Assembly (NCBI RefSeq): GCF_007991495.1
Contig: NZ_BJYL01000046.1
Location: forward strand, 1-43,929
Length of the DNA stretch: 43,929 nt
Source: Sporosarcina luteola
Lineage (GTDB): Bacteria > Bacillota > Bacilli > Bacillales_A > Planococcaceae
Direction: 5' to 3'
Shown: positions 10,601 to 16,266 of the stretch, piece by piece
Layout of the letters: each line of letters opens with the position of its first letter
Position numbering within the stretch: position 1 is the first letter of the stretch
The notes under the pieces: generated by a model
What the model saw: only the letters and a program-made list of their open reading frames with translations
Database searches by the model: none
What the model was told of the DNA's origin: nothing
Translations under genes and position numbers: made by a program

Positions 10601-10732
10601 CCCATCCATTCCCACCGACGGCATGATCTCCTTATCCAATTTCACGACCGCAAAGCTCCCCAAAGCGATAATCAGCACCGTCAATAAACCAACCAATACC
10701 TTCTTTCGAACGATGAACTCCAATATCCTCAC
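7661..10732 (-). CDS. RND-family efflux pump permease (HAE1 type)
   Basis: A 1023-residue inner-membrane proton antiporter with the AcrB plan. One membrane helix is followed by a large extracytoplasmic loop, then a helix block, and this repeats once. TM4 carries GIGMMVDSS near residue 396 with a single Asp where AcrB has two. The TM10 site, usually a Lys in AcrB, reads VLNNAILLID. It probably exports lipophilic compounds. No membrane-fusion or outer-membrane partner is adjacent, as expected in a Gram-positive. I chose GTG 10732 (V-RILEF) because AAAGGGG lies 6-7 nt upstream. An in-frame TTG at 10783 would add 17 residues but has no good ribosome site. Confidence 0.9.
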   Translation of the reverse strand: MRILEFIVRKKVLVGLLTVLIIALGSFAVVKLDKEIMPSVGMDGAFVAIDAGDMAAVDVERLITLPLEQRLGGIEGVDEIQSTTAIGSISIDLTIARGKSNEVMKDIEKEVNDMKAGQPEIKEAAAIQYGVRSSYEFFMDLSGTDLQSMTAFARDVLEPRLEALKEVQDVQLSGVMEQEVSIKFKREAMKENGLDISQVAGLIAQANSESTLGELQDEGDTSLLRWNSKLADIDGVKRIEIPTAEGFIQLKDVADVTVVPLESSSFVWKNDAEELVFIQVGRAANVTQIDMAKAVRAEIQKIRDEGLVKGFTLNEMVAQADVVQESIDGVVGNILIGSIVAVAILLLFLRNVRATLIVAVSIPTSVLLTFLTVYMLGYSLNMLTLIGLGLGIGMMVDSSIVILESIYRQRELGLSKFEAVIAGTKEVAGAVFASMLTTIVVFLPIGFIGAGFGEILVILAIVVAITLISSVLVAFTLIPALSDKFLHYGSHGKTRKGSRAAKVYDGTVSWIVAKKRRSLLVIALFFSLFAGSLLLVNKIPMNVMPDVFNRYSEIVAVLETGVAPADKERIAQLLNEKMAKIDDVESSYVLDNGGNEMLIIVNMTKGERIVHEQNEVNEQILRSLREFRDTEPIRNVQLAMSEVSGAPVQVMIKGEDFVQLQGIAQDFMKELGKVEGIVGMTNSMERTSEEKRIVLNEKAIQDADLSQLQVKQFIEQAFIEIPVGQMALDGGNVPLMVSWDGGVDSDETLFDLEIPTMEGDKKLSEFLHLEVVRTPNEIMHSGGERFITVSADIEGRDLGAVNRDVQKVMNEFDMPADYAIEVAGDIEEQQQLMMEMFMVLGIAIFLVYFMMAVQFNHLGHPLIVMSVIPMAMIGVIIGLFVTQMELNLLSGMGVIMLIGIVLNNAILLIDRTNQLRREGMSVEEALVEAGRNRVRPIFMTTLTTVGGMLPLALASGVSGNYQAPLATVLISGLLFATFITLLLVPSVYRLFTQNEKVVEREKNRGRKRLVRRAVDPITQINMK

Positions 10733-10860
10733 ATTCCTACCCCTTTCATTGCCACTGACACTCAGCTTAACAAGTTTTTCCAACCTCTATAACGAGCCTC
10801 AGCCTGATTTCGGCTCAGTCCTTGGATGTAGATGGTGTTTTTGGCCGGCGACGTTGCGGG

Positions 10861-10964
10861 GATATCGGTCAAATTCACAAAGTTATCGGTCAAACTTGGG
10901 GTATTATCGGTCAGTTCCGCTAAGATATCGGTCAAATCGGCAAACTTATCGTCGTTTTATGACT
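10861..10964 (+). repeat. 21-bp TATCGGTCA array A (4 full units plus short end unit)
   Basis: Four 21-bp units start at 10861, 10882, 10903 and 10924, each carrying TATCGGTC. The end unit at 10945 has TATCGTC, one base shorter. It fills much of the divergent gap 10733-11065 between the RND and VOC genes. I see nothing else firm in that gap. Confidence 0.9.
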
Positions 10965-11065
10965 TAATGCCTATCCAGTGGCATCGCCTAGCCCAATTAA
11001 ACCCGTGTTTGATTACTTAGAAAATGGTATGATGAAGGAAACTTATTCAAAAGGGAGAAATTCAT

Positions 11066-11440
11066 ATGGGGGCAATTACGAAAATCGGACAAATCGGAGT
11101 ACCGGCACAAGATATGGAACGGGCGACTGCATTTTACAAGGACCTTCTAGGCCTACAGCTTTTATTCAACACGGAGACGATGGCGTTTTTCGATTGTGAC
11201 GGAGTGCGCCTACTCGTGAGCTTGCCGGAAAAAAAGGAGTTCGCGCATGCAAGCTCCGTCCTTTATTTTCACGTAAATCACATTCAACAAGCCTATGAGG
11301 AATACATGGAAAAAGGGATTGTTTTCATCGATGAGCCGCATAGGGTCGCGAAGGTGGGACAAACGGAAACGTGGATGGCTTTTTTCAAGGATACAGAGGG
11401 GAATGTGCATGCGTTGATGAGTGAGGTTGCGGTAAATTGA
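11066..11440 (+). CDS. VOC (glyoxalase/dioxygenase) superfamily protein
   Basis: A 124-residue single-module VOC protein. It opens with ITKIGQIGVPAQDMERATAF, the usual beta strand and helix, and closes with FFKDTEGNVHALM, where the metal-ligand region of the family lies. VOC proteins use a divalent metal for lyase, dioxygenase or thiol-transfer reactions, or bind drugs as dimers. The specific reaction cannot be told here. The start is ATG 11066, with AAAGGGAG about 8 nt upstream. It is convergent with the MFS gene and shares a terminator with it. The last 66 nt are closely repeated in a relic at 13324-13389, which shows that a second copy once existed nearby. Confidence 0.8.
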   Translation: MGAITKIGQIGVPAQDMERATAFYKDLLGLQLLFNTETMAFFDCDGVRLLVSLPEKKEFAHASSVLYFHVNHIQQAYEEYMEKGIVFIDEPHRVAKVGQTETWMAFFKDTEGNVHALMSEVAVN

Positions 11441-11480
11441 AAAAAAGCAATAGATTCCGCTATGGGATCTATTGCTTTTT
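11441..11480. terminator. Bidirectional terminator (VOC / MFS)
   Basis: A 12-bp stem (GCAATAGATTCC with GGGATCTATTGC) is flanked by A- and T-runs between convergent genes. Confidence 0.85.
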
Positions 11481-11483
11481 CAT

Positions 11484-12674
11484 TCATGCATTATCCGGAA
11501 TATTCTCTTTCCCCTTACGGAATAAAAGAATAAATGCTACAAGGGAAAGTAAGATGACAACTGTCAACACCTCATACATCCCCCGATAGCCTAACCTTGG
11601 AACGACAACGCCTAAAAAGTACGGTCCAAATCCGAGTCCGGAATCCAGAAAAATATAGAACGTAGAGGTGGCGATACCGAGCCGTTCAACGGAAATCCCT
11701 TTCAATGCGATTGCTTGGGCAATGGATTGGAAATTCCCATAGCCGAGTCCGAGGATCGCGCCTGCCATAAGTAACATAATACCGCTATGCGTCTGGCTCA
11801 ATACGATCATGCCAAGCGCAAAGAGCACAAGCGAAGGAATGACGACAAACTTCGCTCCTTTTACATCCAATAGTTTCCCAGAGAATGGTCGGGACAGCAA
11901 TACGACGATGGCATAGACAAGGAAAAAGAAGCTTGCGGTTTCAACGAGGTTAATCTCCTTCGCGTAAAATGAGATGAATGATAGCACCCCTGAATAGGCG
12001 AGGGCTACGAATAAAGTAATGATGGAGATTGACAATGCCTTCCTTTCAATGAAATTGGACAAGCCAATTCTTTTTCTTACCACTTCCTGCTTATTCGAAG
12101 CAGGCTGCTTCACGGTTTCATTGACGAAGAAGAACATAATCAGCGTTACAACGCTTAATGAGAGACAGAGGACGAATAGCATATGGAATGGGTAGTGCTG
12201 ACTCATGAAAATACCGAAAAACGGCCCGATTGCTGTGGCCATTACAGTGCTCATGCTGAAATACCCAATCCCTTCCCCTCTCCTTGACGCTGGGATTGCT
12301 TGGGCGATCATTGTGCCAGTCGCAGTTGAGGCAATGCCTAGTCCGATTCCGTGAAATAGCCGGTTGGCAAGGAGCAATGGCATATTTGCTGATCCGAAAT
12401 AAAAGGCGGTTGCAATCGTGGACACGAGGAGACCGATGAACAACATCCTCTTCCCTCCTACTTTACCAATCAAGCTTCCAGAAAAAATCCGTGCAATGAG
12501 CGTTCCGATGATGAATATCCCTGAAACTAGTCCCGCCATGCTCGTCGAGGCGCCGTATTGCTCCACCGCAAACGGCGCAATTGTCACCAATAACAAATAC
12601 ATAGCAAGCATGAGTATAAAATTGATAATTGATATATTGATAAAGTCCTTTGTCCATAATTTCTGTTCTTGCAT
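11484..12674 (-). CDS. MFS drug/solute exporter
   Basis: A 396-residue membrane protein with about 12 segments. It has the MFS loop motif GSLIGKVGGKRMLF after TM2 and an antiporter-like GIGLGIASTATGTMIAQAI stretch in TM5, typical of 12-segment drug efflux carriers. It is the second gene of a two-gene operon. The MarR-type regulator ends 12 nt upstream, and the pair very likely responds to the exporter's substrate. The ribosome site before ATG 12674 is weak (AAGAGTGA), so translational coupling to marR is plausible. The substrate is unknown. Confidence 0.85.
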   Translation of the reverse strand: MQEQKLWTKDFINISIINFILMLAMYLLLVTIAPFAVEQYGASTSMAGLVSGIFIIGTLIARIFSGSLIGKVGGKRMLFIGLLVSTIATAFYFGSANMPLLLANRLFHGIGLGIASTATGTMIAQAIPASRRGEGIGYFSMSTVMATAIGPFFGIFMSQHYPFHMLFVLCLSLSVVTLIMFFFVNETVKQPASNKQEVVRKRIGLSNFIERKALSISIITLFVALAYSGVLSFISFYAKEINLVETASFFFLVYAIVVLLSRPFSGKLLDVKGAKFVVIPSLVLFALGMIVLSQTHSGIMLLMAGAILGLGYGNFQSIAQAIALKGISVERLGIATSTFYIFLDSGLGFGPYFLGVVVPRLGYRGMYEVLTVVILLSLVAFILLFRKGKENIPDNA

Positions 12675-12686
12675 ACTTTCACTCTT

Positions 12687-13109
12687 TCATGATGATAGAT
12701 TTTGGTGGGCGCGCGCCAATACGCTTATGGCCATTTCCACTTCTTCTTTCGACGAACCTTTAAGAAGGTCTTCATATAGGGATGCAAGCTGCGTCACAAT
12801 GTCACGGCAAACAGCTTCCCCTGAACTAGTCAGTCGAATCCATTTTTCCCTCTTATCTTGTCCCGGCGTCGATTCTACATACTTCATCTCCCCAAGTCGT
12901 TGAAGGATCTTCGTGACGCTCGGTTTTTCCACTTGCTGCCGATGCGCAATTTCCGCAGGCGTCATCGCCCCCTCCTGCATGAGAAGCTTTATGATTGCCC
13001 ACTGGGAATTAAACAAGCCGTAATGAGCCAATTTGGCATTAATTTGATTGAGCAATGGACGATAAAGTTTGTAATAATGCCCGAAGAAGTCCTGCTGTAT
13101 CGATTCGAT
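12687..13109 (-). CDS. MarR-family repressor with apparent ATC start
   Basis: A winged-helix regulator of 140 residues if it starts at ATC 13109. The DNA-binding region is MTPAEIAHRQQVEKPSVTKI and the wing is ESTPGQDKREKWIRLT. It is cotranscribed with the MFS exporter. The N-terminal stretch QDFFGHYYKLYRPLL is clearly the first MarR helix. Between the upstream in-frame stop and codon 19 there is no ATG, GTG or TTG. A perfect AAGGAGG at 13118-13124 sits exactly 8 nt before ATC 13109. The alternative, TTG at 13055, would remove 18 residues of the dimer helix. Either ATC is used or a start codon was lost by mutation or sequence error. It probably represses itself through the palindrome at 13150. 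Confidence 0.8.
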   Translation of the reverse strand: MESIQQDFFGHYYKLYRPLLNQINAKLAHYGLFNSQWAIIKLLMQEGAMTPAEIAHRQQVEKPSVTKILQRLGEMKYVESTPGQDKREKWIRLTSSGEAVCRDIVTQLASLYEDLLKGSSKEEVEMAISVLARAHQNLSS

Positions 13110-13149
13110 GGGTACCGCCTCCTTGTCGAATAATGGTTAGTTAGGTTAA

Positions 13150-13166
13150 TTAACTATTATAGTTAA
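13150..13166 (-). promoter_or_regulatory. MarR operator overlapping the -10 of the marR-MFS promoter
   Basis: A perfect 8-bp inverted repeat around one base, with half-site TTAACTAT, lies 41-57 nt upstream of ATC 13109. On the minus strand its centre reads TATAAT (13161-13156), so a bound repressor would cover the -10 box. No good -35 stands at 17 nt; TTTACA lies 22 nt upstream. Confidence 0.75.
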
Positions 13167-13273
13167 CCATAAAATTGGCGTTTTGTAAAGGAAGCATCCA
13201 CTGACAATTGTTGTTCTACTGAAAATTCCGGTGGGCCTAAGGTGATAAAATGACTTTTGGATGTCGGCGTGGG

Positions 13274-13315
13274 AATATCGGTCAAGTTCACAAATTTATC
13301 GGTCAAACTTAAATG
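13274..13315 (+). repeat. 21-bp TATCGGTCA array B (2 units, end missing)
   Basis: Units at 13274 and 13295 match the first two units of array A with about 4 differences in 40 nt. The short end unit seen at the other loci is absent. The array stops a few bases before the VOC relic. It lies in the 13110-13429 gap, which otherwise holds the marR operator and the relic. Confidence 0.85.
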
Positions 13316-13320
13316 CATGT

Positions 13321-13389
13321 TTGATGGCCTTTTTCAAGGATACAGAGGAAAATATTCATAGGTTGATGAATGAAGTTGTTACGGGATAA
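13321..13389 (+). pseudogene. Relic of a second VOC gene (3' end only)
   Basis: The 66 nt from ATG 13324 to TAA 13389 align without gaps to the last 66 nt of the intact VOC gene (11375-11440), at roughly 75-80% identity. They encode MAFFKDTEENIHRLMNEVV, against MAFFKDTEGNVHALMSEVA in the intact protein. No body of the gene is present upstream, only array B. It is a decayed duplicate and is not expected to be translated. Confidence 0.85.
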
Positions 13390-13429
13390 ACTTATCAGTA
13401 CAAGTTCAGGTAATGGGGAGGTGTTTAAC

Positions 13430-13663
13430 GTGAGCAGATGTACAATCGACCACTCACTGGAAGATGTGTTGGCAAAATTGAAAGAGCAACAAGCTTTTCT
13501 TCCAGCGGAAATATATGAAAGTGGCGTCCGTTTCCTAAATGAGAGACGTGACCAAGAGATACTGAATGATATTTTCCATTTGTTGAAGAAATATGACTTG
13601 GCGGATGATGAAGAATGCAGGCGCAGAGACAGTGAGATGGGGAAACTGTTTGACCAGTCATAA
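13430..13663 (+). CDS. Small hypothetical protein, 77 residues
   Basis: I do not recognise this protein. It is soluble, charged and mostly helical (SLEDVLAKLKEQQAFLPAEI, then FLNERRDQEILNDIFHLLKK), with acidic and basic runs near the C-terminus. I chose GTG 13430 because GGGGAGG lies 8-9 nt upstream. An earlier in-frame ATG at 13370 would overlap the VOC relic and has no ribosome site. A terminator follows at 13691, so the gene looks real and monocistronic. A perfect 8-bp inverted repeat (CCGATAAA at 13664-13671 with its complement at 13679-13686) lies between stop and terminator. The helical pattern could suit a small adaptor or regulator, but no function is claimed. Confidence 0.65.
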   Translation: MSRCTIDHSLEDVLAKLKEQQAFLPAEIYESGVRFLNERRDQEILNDIFHLLKKYDLADDEECRRRDSEMGKLFDQS

Positions 13664-13690
13664 CCGATAAATGACGGCTTTATCGGCAGT

Positions 13691-13720
13691 AAAAAAGTTC
13701 GGCAAACACCGAACTTTTTT
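13691..13720. terminator. Bidirectional terminator
   Basis: AAAAAAGTTCGG and CCGAACTTTTTT form a strong stem between the 77-residue gene and the convergent GNAT gene. Confidence 0.85.
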
Positions 13721-13722
13721 CT

Positions 13723-14544
13723 TTATTTATCCCAAAGATAATAATCCTGTCCTTGAATTGTTTGGAATCCGATGGACTCATATAGACGGAGGGCATTGCC
13801 ATTTTTTGCTTCCACTTCAAGTTTGATCGGGTTGCCGGAAGGCTGTTCCATACGGACAACCGCTCGCAATGCTTGGCGTCCATACCCCTTCCCTTGAAAA
13901 TCTGGGTGAACGACAAATCCGTAAATATAGGACTCGCCATCATTTCGGCTCACTCGGATTTTGCCGACCCTTTTGCCATCTACATCAATGATGAAATGTA
14001 CATCGTTCGGATAATTTTTCACTTCTTGTTGATGAATGCTGGCGTCTTCCAGCGACATGCCGAAGCCTAACATATCCAATTGAATCTCAAATGGGACATC
14101 ATCCTCGGTGGATGGCCTTAATTGAATACTTCCACTTTCCTCCAAAGTCTGCTGTTCCCACACCATTTGGTATTCAGAAAAGTCATAGGCGCACGGCTGA
14201 TTCTCCAGCCAGCCTTTTGCAGATTCGGAAGTAGAAGGCGCATTCAAAAGGATTTTTTTATATCCCTTTTCTTTGATGACCGGGAACGCTTGATGCCACA
14301 AATTTGTAAAGTGTTTCTGATTTCGATGGGTAGGCTTCGTCATTCCACAAATTTCAACAGTCGAGCCAAAGCCGTAAAGGGCCAAATACGCAACAAGCTC
14401 GCTATCTACATAGTGAAAGAAGTCCATCGTCTGATCTTCACGTTGGCGAAGCATATCCCAGTTTAATTTCAATAAAATCTCGTCACTTGTTTCGCATTCT
14501 TTTTGCAAGTGTGCGATTTCCTGTAGTTGTTCAAACGTTAACAT
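13723..14544 (-). CDS. GNAT-family N-acetyltransferase (tandem-domain)
   Basis: A 273-residue cytoplasmic protein. The C-terminal half, from about residue 140, is a complete GNAT domain. It has the acetyl-CoA loop VVHPDFQGKGYGRQAL (the QGKGYG form of Q/RxxGxG/A) and the closing ALRLYESIGFQ. The N-terminal half has GNAT-like strand and helix order but no clear CoA loop, so it is probably a degenerate second domain, as in mycothiol-synthase-like proteins. The acceptor is unknown. The start is ATG 14544 after GAGGAGG; a possible upstream extension to 14595 lacks support. It is monocistronic and convergent with the 77-residue gene. Confidence 0.8.
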   Translation of the reverse strand: MLTFEQLQEIAHLQKECETSDEILLKLNWDMLRQREDQTMDFFHYVDSELVAYLALYGFGSTVEICGMTKPTHRNQKHFTNLWHQAFPVIKEKGYKKILLNAPSTSESAKGWLENQPCAYDFSEYQMVWEQQTLEESGSIQLRPSTEDDVPFEIQLDMLGFGMSLEDASIHQQEVKNYPNDVHFIIDVDGKRVGKIRVSRNDGESYIYGFVVHPDFQGKGYGRQALRAVVRMEQPSGNPIKLEVEAKNGNALRLYESIGFQTIQGQDYYLWDK

Positions 14545-14676
14545 TGTCTTCCTCCTCATGTCTCTCAAACTAATTATAAGGGTAGATGGGTTCATTGCCT
14601 ATATGCCTTCGGAATTGATGAAGTTATTTAACTAGTATGATAGAATGAGTTTGTCTTTAAAGGAGGCGCTGTTTAA

Positions 14677-15678
14677 TTGATCATAAAGGAAAAAACGAAT
14701 TCTTTGAAAGCGGTCGGGTTGGAAGCGCTACTCCGACGTTTGCCGAAGAGCCACCCTCGCTATGCAGATATTGAGAGTGAACTAAGGATAACCCGGGCTG
14801 GTGATAACGGTGAAAGGATACTGGCAGATGTTTTCAAAAAATATCAGTTCCCTTTTGAACATTACATCTTTCACGACTTGAATTTGCAGTCAACCGGGAA
14901 ATTCCAAGTGGATACGCTTTTCCTTTTCCAACAAGGCGCAGTCATTATGGAAGTGAAAAATATCGCCGGGCAGATCAATTTCCGTGAGGACTATAATCAA
15001 CTGACGCGTACTCTTGAGAATGGACAAGTCGATTCATTTGAATGTCCTTCCGTCCAACTGGAGCGAAATAAAATGCTTCTGGAAGATTGGTTTCATACGC
15101 ACCACCTATCAATCCCTATTTACCAAGCAGCGGTTTTCCCCAGACCGCAACAGCAATTCGTCAATCATCGTAAGGATCTGACTCTTCTTTTTCCCCTTGA
15201 GATCCCTGTTTATCTTCGTAGACTACATTCATTTCACAACACTACCGATTTAATCAACCTTAAAGACGTCACGAATAAGCTCAGGCGTGCCCATTGCGAG
15301 TACGATCCATTTCCATTGATATCAAGATATAGGATTCATCCGTCTGAACTTATATCGGGAGTTTGTTGTGCCCAATGCGGTTTCTTTGGCATGCAGTCGT
15401 TACATGGCAGCTGGGCTTGTCACCAGTGCAAGAATGTTGACCCGCTCGCCCATATCGATGCACTGCTAGATTATTTCATGTTGATCGATTATCGCCTGTC
15501 TAACAAAACAGCACGGGAATTTTTTCGTGTTTCCGACGATCAGAAGATGAAACGGATTCTTAGAAAGATGGAATTGCCTAATGAGGGAGAAAAAAGAGGA
15601 AGAGTTTATGTCGCGAACCTCGAATTCGTTAAAAAACTTTATGAATCAAGTAGGTCAAAGGTAATGAAACGACGATAA
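14677..15678 (+). CDS. NERD-domain (nuclease-related) protein with zinc ribbon
   Basis: A 333-residue protein. Residues about 35-145 form a NERD domain. GDNGERILADVF, then FQVDTLFLF and VIMEVKNIAG give the acidic and E-x-K positions of the restriction-endonuclease-like fold. A four-cysteine zinc ribbon follows (CAQC near residue 231-234, CHQC at 248-251), then a helical, basic C-terminus. NERD proteins are predicted to process DNA, but their role is unproven. The start is TTG 14677, with AAAGGAGG about 10 nt upstream. The last codons (KRR-stop) lie inside the short end unit of repeat array C, so the array supplies the stop codon. It is convergent with the helicase operon. Confidence 0.8.
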   Translation: MIIKEKTNSLKAVGLEALLRRLPKSHPRYADIESELRITRAGDNGERILADVFKKYQFPFEHYIFHDLNLQSTGKFQVDTLFLFQQGAVIMEVKNIAGQINFREDYNQLTRTLENGQVDSFECPSVQLERNKMLLEDWFHTHHLSIPIYQAAVFPRPQQQFVNHRKDLTLLFPLEIPVYLRRLHSFHNTTDLINLKDVTNKLRRAHCEYDPFPLISRYRIHPSELISGVCCAQCGFFGMQSLHGSWACHQCKNVDPLAHIDALLDYFMLIDYRLSNKTAREFFRVSDDQKMKRILRKMELPNEGEKRGRVYVANLEFVKKLYESSRSKVMKRR

Positions 15679-15773
15679 CTTCGTGAAAGTGACCGATAAC
15701 TTCCCGGAAATGACCGATAACTCCCCGGAAATGACCGATATCCGCCGAGAAATGACCGATAACTTTCCTGCCA
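15669..15773 (-). repeat. 21-bp TATCGGTCA array C (4 full units plus short end unit)
   Basis: Read on the minus strand, full units occupy 15773-15690 in steps of exactly 21. The end unit at 15689-15669 has TATCGTC, one base short. The end unit overlaps the NERD stop codon. Confidence 0.9.
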
Positions 15774-15788
15774 CCCCCTTTCCATGCG

Positions 15789-15826
15789 AAAAAACCGCTC
15801 CAGTCCCAAGACTGAAGCGGTTTTTC
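15789..15826. terminator. Bidirectional terminator
   Basis: A stem of AAAAACCGCT-type arms with an inner CAGTC/GACTG pair lies between the NERD gene and the convergent small gene. It is closely similar to the terminator at 20776-20815. Confidence 0.85.
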
Positions 15827-16250
15827 ATTTAAACAACTCTTTATACGCCAACGCCTTTAACGCGAGCATTTCTTCGTCGGTCAATCTGCTTTGGATTTTA
15901 TCGAATAGAGCCTGTTGCTCCGCCGCCGTCATGCCTTGCCGCGCCTGAATTTGCAAGTCGTTGATTTCACTGAGATCGAATTTCTTCAGCAGGACACGGG
16001 TTGCTTCTTCTTTCGTTTGGAAAGGCAGCTTCGAGCTGTCGACGTTTTTCCCTTCCTCTACAAAAGCGCGCAGATCAGGATCATCCTCTACTTCCTTTTT
16101 GATATTCTCCAGTTCGCCGCTTGCATCGAGCTCCGCGGCAACTTGGCCCATCACCTCGTCGGCAATGTACTTCGTGCCGAAATGATAGACGCCAAACGCT
16201 AGAAGGGCAAGCACTACGACGGTTCCTATAAAAAACTTAATCACCTTCAA
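15825..16250 (-). CDS. Small membrane-anchored hypothetical protein
   Basis: A 141-residue protein with one N-terminal membrane segment (FFIGTVVVLALLAFGVY) and a charged, helical outer part. I recognise no named domain. The C-terminal half (MTAAEQQALFDKIQSRL, then TDEEMLALKALAYKEL) looks like a helical pair. It sits 16 nt downstream of the SNF2 helicase gene on the same strand and is probably cotranscribed with it. I chose TTG 16250 because GGAGAGG lies 8 nt upstream. A GTG at 16259 directly abuts that site and is less likely. The link with a helicase may be incidental. Confidence 0.7.
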   Translation of the reverse strand: MKVIKFFIGTVVVLALLAFGVYHFGTKYIADEVMGQVAAELDASGELENIKKEVEDDPDLRAFVEEGKNVDSSKLPFQTKEEATRVLLKKFDLSEINDLQIQARQGMTAAEQQALFDKIQSRLTDEEMLALKALAYKELFK

Positions 16251-16266
16251 TGATTTCACCTCTCCG

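Noticed and set aside
10830..10967. Coding potential across array A (heptapeptide-like repeats)
   Set aside because: A 21-bp period leaves several frames open on the same strand, giving ISV- or YRS-type heptads, but there is no ribosome site. The shortened end unit shifts the frame, and the array sits between two normal genes.
10353..10967. Long plus-strand open frame opposite the RND gene
   Set aside because: It is antisense to the well-supported RND exporter, Ser/Thr-rich, and has no start signal.
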